DNA from: Microbacterium arabinogalactanolyticum
GTDB taxonomy: Bacteria; Actinomycetota; Actinomycetes; Actinomycetales; Microbacteriaceae
Direction: 5' to 3'
DNA: 64,000 nucleotides
Assembly: GCF_030268005.1 (NCBI RefSeq)
Contig: NZ_BRZC01000003.1
Coordinates: 62,001 to 126,000, forward strand
Under the pieces are notes generated by a model. That model saw only the letters and a program-made list of their open reading frames with translations. It was not told the origin of the DNA and ran no database searches. Made by a program: the position numbers and the translations under genes. Each line of letters opens with the position of its first letter. The stretch's first letter is position 1. This document shows positions 26,982 to 34,527 of the stretch, one piece after another.

Positions 26982-28300
26982 GGCGTCGGCACCTCCGTCT
27001 GAGTGTCGGAAGGCGTCGGGGTGGGCTCGGGCGCAGAGGGCGTCGGCGTCGGGATCGGCACGGGAATGGGCGGGAGGGCGCTCTGCCGCAGTCGCTCCGT
27101 GATGGCGATGGCATCCGCCAGGGAGCGTGCGTTGATGGTGCGCTCGACGGAGTCGCGCTGGTACGAGGGCAGGTCGGCCAGCAGGATGAAGGTGTCCTTC
27201 ACCTCGGTGGAGAGCTTGATCGGCCCGAGATCCTGCTGGATGCCGCGGTAGATCACCACGCTGTCGTCGTCGGCGCCGACGAAGTAGCGCGTCTGCGTCC
27301 AGTTGTAGGCGAGGATGCCGCCGCCGATCAGCGCGAGCACCGCGACGAGCAGGCCGGCCAGCCAGGCGATGCGCCGGCGGGTGCGGCGGCGCTTGTCCTC
27401 TTCGATGATCTCCTCGAAGTAGTCGGAGTCGGGCTCGAAGTGGCTGGGCTCGTTCGCAGCCTGCAGCACGGGGTGCAGCCAGCCGGTCAGCGAGCTGCGC
27501 GGCGGAGCGACCGGGAGGCTCGACGGGTTGGATGCCGCGCCGACGACCGTGGGGGTGCCGGAGGAGAGCGGATGCGCCCCGCCCACGTCGACCAGCACGA
27601 CCGTCACGTTGTCGGGCGCACCGCCGTCGAGGGCCTGCTTGAGCAGGTTGTCGGCCGTGCGGCCCGGGGCGAGGCCCTGGCCCATCGCCTTGGCGATGTG
27701 CGCCTCGTCGACCACGCCGGACAGGCCGTCGGAGCAGAGCAGCCAGCGATCGCCCGGATGCGTGGGCATGACGAACATGTCCAGGTCGGGCGCGATGTCC
27801 ATGTCGCTGAGCACGCGCATCAGCACCGAGCGCCGCGGGTGGTAGCGGGCCTCTTCGAGCGTGATGCGGCCGGAATCGACCAGCCGCTGCACGAACGTGT
27901 GATCGGTGGTGATCTGGGTGAGCGCGTCGTCGCGGTACAGGTAGATGCGCGAGTCGCCGATGTGGCCGATCACCGCGTGGTCATCGACCATCACGATCGC
28001 GCTGAGCGTCGTGCCGAGGCCCGCCAGCTCGGGTCGCTCCTTCGAGGCGCGGACCAGGTCGGATGCCGCGGTCGTGGCGGCCGCCTGCAGCGAGGCCTGC
28101 GCGTCGTCGGTGGACGCATAGGGGTGGTCGAGGCCCTCCATGCGGCCGATCGCGATGCTCGAGGCGACGTCGCCGCCCGCGTGCCCGCCCATGCCGTCGG
28201 CGACCACGAACAGGTTCGCCCCGGAGTACCCGGAGTCCTGGTTGTTGGAGCGGACCTTCCCGGTGTGGGAGATCGCGGCGCTCGAGCCCTCGAAGACCAT
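26978..28300 (-). CDS. pstP: PP2C-type Ser/Thr phosphatase PstP
   Basis: 440 residues. The catalytic PP2C domain covers about 1-237 with metal-binding motifs RSNNQDSGY, VVADGMGGHAGG, IGHIGDSRIY, LLCSDGLSG and GAPDNVTVVLV. A linker and a membrane helix (about 313-333) follow, then an extracellular segment and a Pro/Thr-rich tail (PVPIPTPTPSAPEPTPTPSD). It reverses PknA/PknB phosphorylation. It is 15 bases after fhaB and overlaps rodA. Confidence 0.95.
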   Translation of the reverse strand: MVFEGSSAAISHTGKVRSNNQDSGYSGANLFVVADGMGGHAGGDVASSIAIGRMEGLDHPYASTDDAQASLQAAATTAASDLVRASKERPELAGLGTTLSAIVMVDDHAVIGHIGDSRIYLYRDDALTQITTDHTFVQRLVDSGRITLEEARYHPRRSVLMRVLSDMDIAPDLDMFVMPTHPGDRWLLCSDGLSGVVDEAHIAKAMGQGLAPGRTADNLLKQALDGGAPDNVTVVLVDVGGAHPLSSGTPTVVGAASNPSSLPVAPPRSSLTGWLHPVLQAANEPSHFEPDSDYFEEIIEEDKRRRTRRRIAWLAGLLVAVLALIGGGILAYNWTQTRYFVGADDDSVVIYRGIQQDLGPIKLSTEVKDTFILLADLPSYQRDSVERTINARSLADAIAITERLRQSALPPIPVPIPTPTPSAPEPTPTPSDTQTEVPTP

Positions 28301-28315
28301 CTGGAGGCTGCGCCC

Positions 28316-28804
28316 TTACGCTCGCAGCTCGAAGGTCGTGGCGCCCACCTTGATGGCGCTGCCGATCTGCACCTGGACCGGCTTGTCGCTCAGCCGGTGG
28401 CCGTCGAGGAACGTGCCGTTGGTGGAGCCGAGGTCCTGCAGGGTCCAGATGTCGCCGCGGCGGGTGAGCCGGGCGTGGTGGCTGGAGGTGTAGTCGTCGC
28501 GGATGACCAGGCCGGACTCGCTGGAGCGGCCGATCGACATGGAGTCGGCGGCGCCGAGGGGGACCTCGAGGCCCTCCTTCGGCCCGGACGTGATGATCAG
28601 GCGCGTGGCGGCCTTCGCCGCGGGGGCGCTCGGCCGGGGCGCCTGATGCACGGGTGCCGCCGGGACCGGGGCTTCGGCAGCCGGCATCTTGCGCACGCGG
28701 ACGCCGAAGAGGTCGGCGCGCAGCGAGTAGACCACGGCGAACACGAAGAACCACAGCATCACCAGGAAGCCGATGCGCAGCAGCAGGAGTAGCAGATCGC
28801 TCAT
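28316..28804 (-). CDS. fhaB: FHA-domain protein FhaB
   Basis: 162 residues. An N-terminal membrane helix (about 4-25) is followed by a Pro/Ala-rich linker and a C-terminal FHA phosphothreonine-binding domain (about 70-162) with the GRSSES, SSHHARL and LGSTNGTFLDGHRL motifs. Such proteins (FipA/FhaB) are recruited by PknA/PknB phosphorylation and help septal assembly. Its start overlaps the fhaA stop by four bases. Confidence 0.94.
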   Translation of the reverse strand: MSDLLLLLLRIGFLVMLWFFVFAVVYSLRADLFGVRVRKMPAAEAPVPAAPVHQAPRPSAPAAKAATRLIITSGPKEGLEVPLGAADSMSIGRSSESGLVIRDDYTSSHHARLTRRGDIWTLQDLGSTNGTFLDGHRLSDKPVQVQIGSAIKVGATTFELRA

Positions 28805-29481
28805 CGGGTGGCTCCCTTCGAGACCGGGACCACGCGGAAGGTCAGCTGCGTGCGTCCGATGGTGAAGGTGGACCCGGGGGCGAGCGCCGCCTCGCGGATC
28901 TTCTGCCCGTCGACCTTGGTGCCGTTGGTCGAGCCGAGGTCGCGCAGCATGGCGCGCTCGCCGTCCCAGAGGATCTCGGCGTGGCGCCGGCTGGAGCCGG
29001 CATCCGCGATGGTGATGCCCGCGTCGCTGCCGCGGCCGATCACGGTGCGGGCGCTGGTCAGCGGGTGCTCGCGGCCATCCACCTCGACGACACCCTGCCA
29101 GGAGACGCTGCTCTCCACGGAGGAGGAGTTCACGCGCACGGTGCCGGTGGCGACCTGCGCGTCGCCCTCGATCGAGATGTGCAGCGGGCCGGAGAAGCTG
29201 TAGCCCTGGGTGCGGGCGTGCTTGGTCAGCAGCGCGAAGAGCTCGTCGTTCAGAGCGTGGCCGAGGCTCAGCATCCGCTCGTAGTCCTCGGGGCTCAGCC
29301 GCACGAGGTAGTCACTGGGCGTGATGATGCGCTCGCGGCTGACCACAGCCGCCTTGGTGTCCGCCTCGCGGCGCAGGGCCGAGGCGATCTCCACGGGCTG
29401 GATGCCGCTGCGGAAGGTCTTCGCGAACGCGCTGTTCACGGCGCGCTCGAGACCCTTCTCAAAGCTGTCAAGTAGTCCCAC
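28801..29481 (-). CDS. fhaA: FHA-domain protein FhaA
   Basis: 226 residues with a GTG start after AGAGGAG. The N-terminal DUF3662 domain (about 1-125) is joined to a C-terminal FHA domain with VIGRGSDAGI, SSRRHAEI and LGSTNGTKVDG. FhaA binds phosphorylated MviN/MurJ and links PknB signalling to peptidoglycan precursor transport. It is the first gene of the minus-strand operon fhaA-fhaB-pstP-rodA-pbpA-pknA-pknB. A TACGAT string at 29515-29520 (minus strand) could be its -10 box. Confidence 0.94.
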   Translation of the reverse strand: MGLLDSFEKGLERAVNSAFAKTFRSGIQPVEIASALRREADTKAAVVSRERIITPSDYLVRLSPEDYERMLSLGHALNDELFALLTKHARTQGYSFSGPLHISIEGDAQVATGTVRVNSSSVESSVSWQGVVEVDGREHPLTSARTVIGRGSDAGITIADAGSSRRHAEILWDGERAMLRDLGSTNGTKVDGQKIREAALAPGSTFTIGRTQLTFRVVPVSKGATR

Positions 29482-29665
29482 GGGGCTCCTCTGGCATCCG
29501 ACCTGTTTGGGGCCATCGTAGCCAGCCCCGCTGTATATGCGCCTCTTGAGGCGGGATTACGGCATGCGGACGCCGTTCGACGGATGCTGTCGGCGCCCGC
29601 CGTGTTCGGAGCACGGGCTCGGACATGTTAGTGTTAGCAGGTTGAGTTCTTCGGAACGAGACACT

Positions 29666-29749
29666 GCGCGAGTGGCGGAATAGGTAGACGCGCTGGCTTC
29701 AGGTGCCAGTGTTCGCAAGGACGTGGGGGTTCAAGTCCCCCCTCGCGCA
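29666..29749 (+). tRNA. tRNA-Leu (CAG)
   Basis: An 84-base class II tRNA. Acceptor GCGCGAG pairs with CTCGCGC, the anticodon CAG is at 29700-29702 (stem CTGGC/GCCAG), a variable arm TGTTCGCAAGGACG follows, and the T arm is GGGGG-TTCAAGT-CCCCC. CCA is not encoded. Its 3' end is the target sequence of the genomic island that follows. Confidence 0.96.
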
Positions 29750-29752
29750 CAG
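29731..29752 (+). repeat. Attachment site at the tRNA-Leu 3' end (attL-like)
   Basis: The 22 bases from the T-loop to just past the tRNA end (TCAAGTCCCCCCTCGCGCAC plus AG) are repeated exactly at 34422-34443. Integration of mobile elements into tRNA 3' ends regenerates the tRNA and leaves such a duplication. The 4.7 kb in between is accessory in content. Confidence 0.75.
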
Positions 29753-29756
29753 AAAT

Positions 29757-29791
29757 GAGAAGGTCCCGGCCCGGAGGGTCGGGACCTTCTC
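29757..29791 (+). terminator. Intrinsic terminator after tRNA-Leu
   Basis: Stem GAGAAGGTCCCG / CGGGACCTTCTC separated by an 11-base loop, followed by ATTTG. Confidence 0.75.
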
Positions 29792-29799
29792 ATTTGTAT

Positions 29800-29938
29800 G
29801 CGCGAGTGACGGCACCTTGGACGCCGGGGCCCCACGCGGCCGGAGGCTCCGCGCGCCGCCCTTTCCCCGGACGAAACCCGACCTCGGCAACGAGGCGGCG
29901 GGTGGAGTGGCCGCGAGGGACTCAAGTCCCCCCTCGCG
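29800..29938 (+). pseudogene. Degenerate tRNA-Leu-like sequence with a second attachment-type repeat
   Basis: GCGCGAGTGACGGCAC at 29800 copies the first bases of tRNA-Leu with few changes, and 29914-29938 is a 25-base copy of the sequence at 34414-34438, including the tRNA T-loop and acceptor part. The 100 bases in between are very GC-rich and cannot fold as a tRNA. It looks like the scar of an earlier insertion at the same tRNA. Confidence 0.4.
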
Positions 29939-30004
29939 GCTGCTTTCACCTGCTCGTCGAGGTTCCAAGTGCGGGCAAGAAAGTAGCGGCCAAGCACTGC
30001 CGAC

Positions 30005-30200
30005 TCAGTAGTGGCGCGCGAAAAGGGTGAATGCCGGTCGTAGCGTGTGGACGATCTCCGCTTTTAGGTGAAAGCGAAGGGGCGTGGCGTAGTCGGCCCA
30101 CATCACAAGGTGATCCGTCGCGGATTCCAAGAGCCGGTGGCAGAACCACGTCATGTTCTGCAGCGGCATGTCGGCTGTTGGCCGCAGGGAGGAAGCCACG
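30005..30200 (-). pseudogene. Truncated gene remnant (minus strand)
   Basis: This frame contains a well-formed protein-like stretch, SLRPTADMPLQNMTWFCHRL followed by ESATDHLVMWADYATPLRFH and ending TLFARHY. The part upstream in the same frame (to 30541) is arginine-rich nonsense without a credible start, so this is probably an internal fragment of a larger hypothetical gene. I do not recognise the family. Confidence 0.35.
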
Positions 30201-30348
30201 AGGCAGGCATCGTCTGCCCGAGAACGTCGGCGTTGAGCCGCGCGCTCTGCGAGACCTCGATCCGCGGCAGAACCTTCTTGCGTGCAATCTCTTGTCCAAA
30301 CCGATTCTCTGGGCCGTCCATAGGCAAATCGTCTGCATGCTCGCCGCT

Positions 30349-30521
30349 GAAGCACTTGCGACTCGCTGGACAGGTGTGTCTCAGCGATCGATGACGCCGT
30401 CGCAGGGCACCGCGTCATCGAGCACTCCGGTTCTGACGGCCCTGGTATGCGCATTGGCCGGGATGATGTCGACCTCCAGGTTCTTCGCGTTCTCGATCTC
30501 CACGGAATCGGCGCGGCCTGA
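30349..30521 (+). pseudogene. Truncated gene remnant (plus strand)
   Basis: The plus-strand frame between stops at 30346-30348 and 30519-30521 reads like the C-terminus of a real protein (AIDDAVAGHRVIEHSGSDGP, then MRIGRDDVDLQVLRVLDLHG). No start codon or upstream domain remains. It ends directly at a terminator. Together with the minus-strand remnant it shows that the left part of the island is decayed. Confidence 0.35.
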
Positions 30522-30558
30522 AAGGGGCCGCCCGTCGACACGACGGACGGCCCCTTTC
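30520..30558. terminator. Intrinsic terminator, left part of island
   Basis: Stem GAAAGGGGCCGCCCGTC / GACGGACGGCCCCTTTC with one mismatch and a five-base loop. It serves the minus-strand YegP-like gene and the plus-strand remnant. Confidence 0.75.
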
Positions 30559-30577
30559 AGGCTCCGGCCGCGGCGCC

Positions 30578-30895
30578 TTACGCGCCGGTTGCGCGGCCGG
30601 CGTTCAGACGGACGTTCTCCGCAGCGCGTTCGGCGTTGTACTTGGAGGCGAAGGCCTCGCCCGACGCGGCGACCTTGTCGCTCCCGCGCCAGGCGCGCCA
30701 GCGGTACTTGCCCGCAGCGTCCGCCCAGATCTCGTACCGCGCGGTCAGCGCGCCCGCCTTGAATGCCCGCGCGGCGCGCTGTGCTCCGGCGAGGCTATAG
30801 AAGCTCTCCCCTGCCCAGGCGACCATCTCGCCGTTCGAGCTGTACAGCCACCAGGACGCCTTGCCTGCGGTGTCGTTCCCGACGCGAAAATACAT
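30578..30895 (-). CDS. YegP-like protein with two DUF1508 repeats
   Basis: 105 residues from MYFRVGN. Two DUF1508 units are visible: MYFRVGNDTAGKASWWLYSS with YSLAGAQRAARAFK, and YEIWADAAGKYRWRAWRGSD with FASKYNAERAAENVR. The family (E. coli YegP) has no proven function; it is often near mobile or stress genes. The ATG at 30895 has a GGGGA site; an ATG at 30961 in the same frame would add 22 basic residues and has a weak site. It is divergent from the toxin gene. Confidence 0.8.
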   Translation of the reverse strand: MYFRVGNDTAGKASWWLYSSNGEMVAWAGESFYSLAGAQRAARAFKAGALTARYEIWADAAGKYRWRAWRGSDKVAASGEAFASKYNAERAAENVRLNAGRATGA

Positions 30896-31049
30896 GCGAT
30901 TCCCCAATCGTTCGGAGCGTCGTGCCCGGCCCTCCCCAGGGTGAGCGCTCGTCGTGGTCATGTTCTGTCTTCGTATCCGCTTGAATAGGTCCCGGTGGGG
31001 AATATCGAAGCGCATCCGTGCGCTACAGTGTAACGAAGTCGGTGACATC

Positions 31050-31352
31050 ATGGAGGTTCGATATGAGGACCAGAAGCTGAGAAATCTGTGTACGGACGAG
31101 CGGGAGATGAACCGTCGCCGCTCCGACATCGCCCCGAAGCTACGGCTTCGGATCAAGGCACTCGAGCGCGCCGCAACCGTCGGCGGCCTCGCTGCTGAGG
31201 ATCCGGGCGGCAACTGGCATCCGATGACGGCCGACCGTCGGGGAGTCTGGGCTGGAAAGCTCAGCCCGAACTATCGCCTTCTGGTCCGTCCTGAGGGTGA
31301 GGGTCTGGCCGCGGTGACCGTGACTGTCATTGAGATCATCGACTACCACTGA
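31050..31352 (+). CDS. HigB/RelE-type toxin
   Basis: 100 residues of the RelE/HigB ribosome-dependent mRNase fold: EVRYEDQKLRNLCTDEREMN, a helical basic part RLRIKALERAATVGGLA, then GVWAGKLSPNYRLLVRP and the C-terminal strand ending VTVIEIIDYH, which matches the HigB pattern. The ATG at 31050 sits downstream of a TACAGT box (31024-31029). The antitoxin follows after 16 bases; toxin-first order is characteristic of higBA. Confidence 0.85.
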   Translation: MEVRYEDQKLRNLCTDEREMNRRRSDIAPKLRLRIKALERAATVGGLAAEDPGGNWHPMTADRRGVWAGKLSPNYRLLVRPEGEGLAAVTVTVIEIIDYH

Positions 31353-31368
31353 CTGGAAGGGGAAGATC

Positions 31369-32466
31369 ATGCCAACGCACACAAACTATGCAGTCGCCCC
31401 CGGGGAGTATCTTGCCGAGTGGTTGGGGGACACCGGTCACACGCAGCAGGAGGCGGCGAACCGTCTTGGCGTCAGCCGCAAGCAGGTCAACGAAATCGTC
31501 AACGGGCGTGCCCCCATCACCGCCGATTCGGCATTCAAGCTGGAACGGCTCACCAGCATCGCCGCAGATGTGTGGCTTCGCATGGAGATGCAGTATCGCG
31601 CAGACCTCGCCCGCATCCGTGACGAGAGTGAACTTGCCGAACACGTGACGAAGATCCCCGCAGCAACAGCGACATACCTGCGCTCGCTGGGCGTGACGAC
31701 CGCGTCGTTGCGCACTCCTGGGAAGTTGGTCGCCGACTTCCTCGCCTTCCATTCCTTCGGCACATGGGCGGCGTACGAAGAGAGCATCGAGGTAGCCCAC
31801 ACGGGCGAATACGCCCTCGCCGCGCTGAAGGAGAACAAAGCCTCCTTCGATCTGGTGGCATGCTCCACCTGGCTCCGCGCCGGTGAGCTATCGGAAGCGT
31901 ACGAACGAGGGCGCAATCTCACCTTCGATGCGGACGGTTTGCGGCTGTTGCTTCCGGGGTTGCGCAAACGGGCGGCCTCACCGGATGAGGCGATGCTGCG
32001 GGATCTGGCCACGATGCTCGCAACCGTCGGTGTCGTTTTCGCGATGGTGGACCCGCCCGGCAGCTTCCCCCTGTACGGGATGACCCGGTGGATTGACTCA
32101 CGCGTTCCTATGATCCAGCAGTCGGGTCGCCGCGCGAAAGATGGATTCATCATCTGGACGTTCTTCCACGAACTCGGACACGTCCTCAACGACCCGCGTG
32201 GAGAAACCCACTTCGAGTACAAGAGCGAGAAGACGCGGAACACGAAAGCGGAGAAGGACGCCAACGCGTTCGCCTTCCAGGTGCTGTTCGGGGCAGACGG
32301 TCTACATCCTTTCGACAACGTGACCAGCAACGGCGCGATTGCCCGCATTGCGAGGAACATCGGCGTCTCGCCGGGCCTGGCCGTCCAGCAACTTCATCGC
32401 CACCGCAAGCTGCCCTACCAGTACGGCAATCAGCTAATGGTCGATCTCGAATGGGAGCCGGCTTAG
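31369..32466 (+). CDS. HigA-type antitoxin fused to ImmA/IrrE zinc peptidase
   Basis: 365 residues. The N-terminus (about 8-75) is an XRE helix-turn-helix of HigA type (TQQEAANRLGVSRKQVNEIV, NGRAPITADSAFKLERLTSI). The C-terminal half holds an ImmA/IrrE metallopeptidase domain with HELGH at 267-271 and a distal acidic cluster (EKDANAFAFQVLF, about 295-307) that should supply the third zinc ligand. Such proteins bind the toxin promoter; ImmA-type peptidases cleave repressors to trigger induction of mobile elements. AAGGGGAAG precedes the start. The SIR2-GAF gene begins 57 bases downstream. Confidence 0.88.
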   Translation: MPTHTNYAVAPGEYLAEWLGDTGHTQQEAANRLGVSRKQVNEIVNGRAPITADSAFKLERLTSIAADVWLRMEMQYRADLARIRDESELAEHVTKIPAATATYLRSLGVTTASLRTPGKLVADFLAFHSFGTWAAYEESIEVAHTGEYALAALKENKASFDLVACSTWLRAGELSEAYERGRNLTFDADGLRLLLPGLRKRAASPDEAMLRDLATMLATVGVVFAMVDPPGSFPLYGMTRWIDSRVPMIQQSGRRAKDGFIIWTFFHELGHVLNDPRGETHFEYKSEKTRNTKAEKDANAFAFQVLFGADGLHPFDNVTSNGAIARIARNIGVSPGLAVQQLHRHRKLPYQYGNQLMVDLEWEPA

Positions 32467-32523
32467 GCCACGCTCTCACCACTCTGGTGCGCGCCAGGTC
32501 AACGGAGACTGACTCAGAACATC

Positions 32524-34128
32524 GTGCGAAACAAAGATCCCTTCTTCCAGGACTATCTCACCCTCTCGACAATCGAGCAGGCCGCGAAAGCGGAGGGCCG
32601 GCTCCTCCTCTATTGCGGTGCGGGCGTCACCATCGACCGCACCGGCCACAGTTGGGGGTCCCTGATCCTGTCGCTGTTGCCGGAACGCAAGCACAGGTCC
32701 CGACCTGATATGCCCACCCGCACACAGGTGGGCTTCCTGAATTCGCGCTCACCGGAGTCCCTCGCCTCCAGTGTCGTCTACCTTCTTCGCGCGAACTCCG
32801 GCGGCGGGGAGCGCCTGCAACGAACCCTCAGAGACAGGCTGCGCGCCGCCCTGTACCAGGATGAGGGGCGCTGGGAGAACGGCCGGCTCGTCGAGGAGAT
32901 CATCACGCTCGCAGCCATGCGTTCGCACCTGGGCCGCGAGACGATGATCCTCACCACCAACTACGACACCTACCTGGAGCAGGCGTACGACAGAATCCGC
33001 GGAAACATCCCCGACGTTGTCTCCTTCCCGGGACTGAGAGTCCATCGCGCGGGCCTGGCGAGCCCGGTCCGCATCGAACCGCCGAACAAGACCGACCCCG
33101 ACGAACCAGGGTCCTACGTGGACATCGTCTATCTGCACGGGCGCCTGCCGCCCACCGGGCGAGGCAAAGTCAGCTGGCCGCTGATCCTCGACGAGAACAG
33201 TTACGCGCAGAGTGCCGGCGTGGTGGAGAAGACCATTGAAGACGCACTGAAAGACGCGTCCCTGGCGTTCCTGCTCGGAACGAGCCTGTCGGATACGCCG
33301 CTCATCCGCGCGCTCAGCGCCAGCTCCGGCGAAGGGTGCGAACGGCTGGGTGTGCTGCTAAGAGCAGACTTCGCTCACAACGACGCTGCCGACGAAGGCC
33401 TTGCCCTCACCCTCGCGCGCTACCGCGCATCAGAACTGGGCGTCGGACTGCTCTTCCCTGACTTCCCCGGACAGGTCGCTCAGCTGATCCATGAAGTTGT
33501 GCTCCGTCAGGTCTTCGACGTCGCCCGACCCGACGAACCGCAAAGCCTGCCGTACACGGACCGTGTTGACGCGTGGTGGGCGAACTGGTCCGCTCGGGCC
33601 GGGACGGACCCCCACCTCACCCAGCGGCTTCGCCAGATGCTCGCTCACGCGTACGAGATCACTCGTCTCAGCCCCGCCGGATCTCCGATGGATACGGCCC
33701 GCGAACGGTTGCTGGTCGAACTCTGGGTTCGGGAGGGGCCCGTTGCTACCAAGCGGAGCCTGCGCCGGTGGGGACGCTCTTCCGACGTCCTACCGGACGG
33801 GCTGGCAGGCAAGAGCGCAGACCTCGAGAGAGGCAGCTACCTTGCCCCAATTCGCGCGTTCGTCGACGGCCGGCCACGCCTGCTCGATGTGAAAGACCTC
33901 GACGGCGGGCGACACGACCTCACACAGTACACCTGGAAGTCGTTCCTGTGCGTCCCGGTGTTTGTCCACGGTGCCGTCGTCGGCGTGATCAGTCTCGCCA
34001 GCACCCGGCGCGTGCAGAACTGCGCGATGAACGCGGATTCTGAGACCACAGCAAGTCTGGTCTCGCGGTTGAGGCTAGAGGGAACGGCGCTACTCGCCGT
34101 TGACGCGCCAGTGGAAGCGACGGCTTAG
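32524..34128 (+). CDS. SIR2-like NADase-type protein with C-terminal GAF-like domain
   Basis: 534 residues with a GTG start. The N-terminal half fits the bacterial SIR2_2 family: YCGAGVT (30-36, NAD-binding), TTNYDTYLEQA (144-154, Asn146), YLHGR (203-207, His205) and LLGTSLSDTPL (250-260). In defence proteins such as ThsA and DSR2 the corresponding Asn and His hydrolyse NAD+. Residues about 375-525 have a GAF-like layout, with SFLCVPVFVHGAVVGVISLA as the central strands and a closing helix. No membrane segment. It follows the HigB-HigA genes on the same strand. My reading is an effector (SIR2) with its own ligand-sensing (GAF) domain; the ligand is unknown. Confidence 0.82.
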   Translation: MRNKDPFFQDYLTLSTIEQAAKAEGRLLLYCGAGVTIDRTGHSWGSLILSLLPERKHRSRPDMPTRTQVGFLNSRSPESLASSVVYLLRANSGGGERLQRTLRDRLRAALYQDEGRWENGRLVEEIITLAAMRSHLGRETMILTTNYDTYLEQAYDRIRGNIPDVVSFPGLRVHRAGLASPVRIEPPNKTDPDEPGSYVDIVYLHGRLPPTGRGKVSWPLILDENSYAQSAGVVEKTIEDALKDASLAFLLGTSLSDTPLIRALSASSGEGCERLGVLLRADFAHNDAADEGLALTLARYRASELGVGLLFPDFPGQVAQLIHEVVLRQVFDVARPDEPQSLPYTDRVDAWWANWSARAGTDPHLTQRLRQMLAHAYEITRLSPAGSPMDTARERLLVELWVREGPVATKRSLRRWGRSSDVLPDGLAGKSADLERGSYLAPIRAFVDGRPRLLDVKDLDGGRHDLTQYTWKSFLCVPVFVHGAVVGVISLASTRRVQNCAMNADSETTASLVSRLRLEGTALLAVDAPVEATA

Positions 34129-34409
34129 CGCGTCGCGATCCTGTACGAGGCAGCAAAAAGTGCCCGCTGCTCGCGGGCCTCGCGCTCGCGGTTGCCGCGA
34201 TTCGCTTCTTCAACCAACTTGCTGCGAACAGTTCCCGTCTCTTGCTGGCGGCTGCTGCCGGTGGAACTGCGCATCGTGTTGTGCGTCACGTTGCCTCCCA
34301 CCAACAGCTTAACGTCCCCAGCCACATTGGGACTCGAATTGCCGGAGAGATGTCGCCAATTATCAGAGCCAACATCGTCGCAACGACCTCGTACGCGATT
34401 GCGTGTCAC
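34125..34409 (-). CDS. Possible small hypothetical protein at the island end
   Basis: 94 codons, converging on the SIR2-GAF gene with stop codons overlapping by three bases. The C-terminal 50 residues (RSKLVEEANRGNREREAREQ then ALFAASYRIATR) read like a real charged helix with codons ending mostly in G or C; the N-terminal part is less convincing. I do not recognise it. It could be a true small gene or a remnant; if it is not real, 34129-34413 is an empty 285-base stretch. Confidence 0.35.
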   Translation of the reverse strand: MTRNRVRGRCDDVGSDNWRHLSGNSSPNVAGDVKLLVGGNVTHNTMRSSTGSSRQQETGTVRSKLVEEANRGNREREAREQRALFAASYRIATR

Positions 34410-34421
34410 TTACCGAGGGAC

Positions 34422-34443
34422 TCAAGTCCCCCCTCGCGCACAG
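34422..34443 (+). repeat. Attachment-type direct repeat at the right island end (attR-like)
   Basis: An exact 22-base copy of the tRNA-Leu 3' end (29731-29752). Together with eight further bases on the left it also matches the inner copy at 29914-29938. Ordinary chromosomal genes resume to the right. Confidence 0.75.
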
Positions 34444-34448
34444 TGGGA

Positions 34449-34481
34449 AAGAGACCCGGGTCCAGAGGACCCGGGTCTCTT
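34449..34481 (+). terminator. Intrinsic terminator right of the island
   Basis: Perfect 15-bp stem AAGAGACCCGGGTCC with an AGA loop and a T-rich tail (TTTCGTTTCG). It may be the original terminator of tRNA-Leu before the island was inserted. Confidence 0.85.
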
Positions 34482-34527
34482 TCGTTTCGTCCCAGCATCG
34501 GCCGCTCGGCACCGCGGAACTCGGGCA

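Noticed and set aside
25543..27114. A 523-codon minus-strand frame over rodA
   Set aside because: Arg-rich, offset from the real SEDS protein frame, which has clear membrane segments and motifs.
29946..30338. A 130-codon minus-strand frame in the island
   Set aside because: Arg/Ser/Pro-rich without pattern; the overlapping remnant in another frame reads more like protein.
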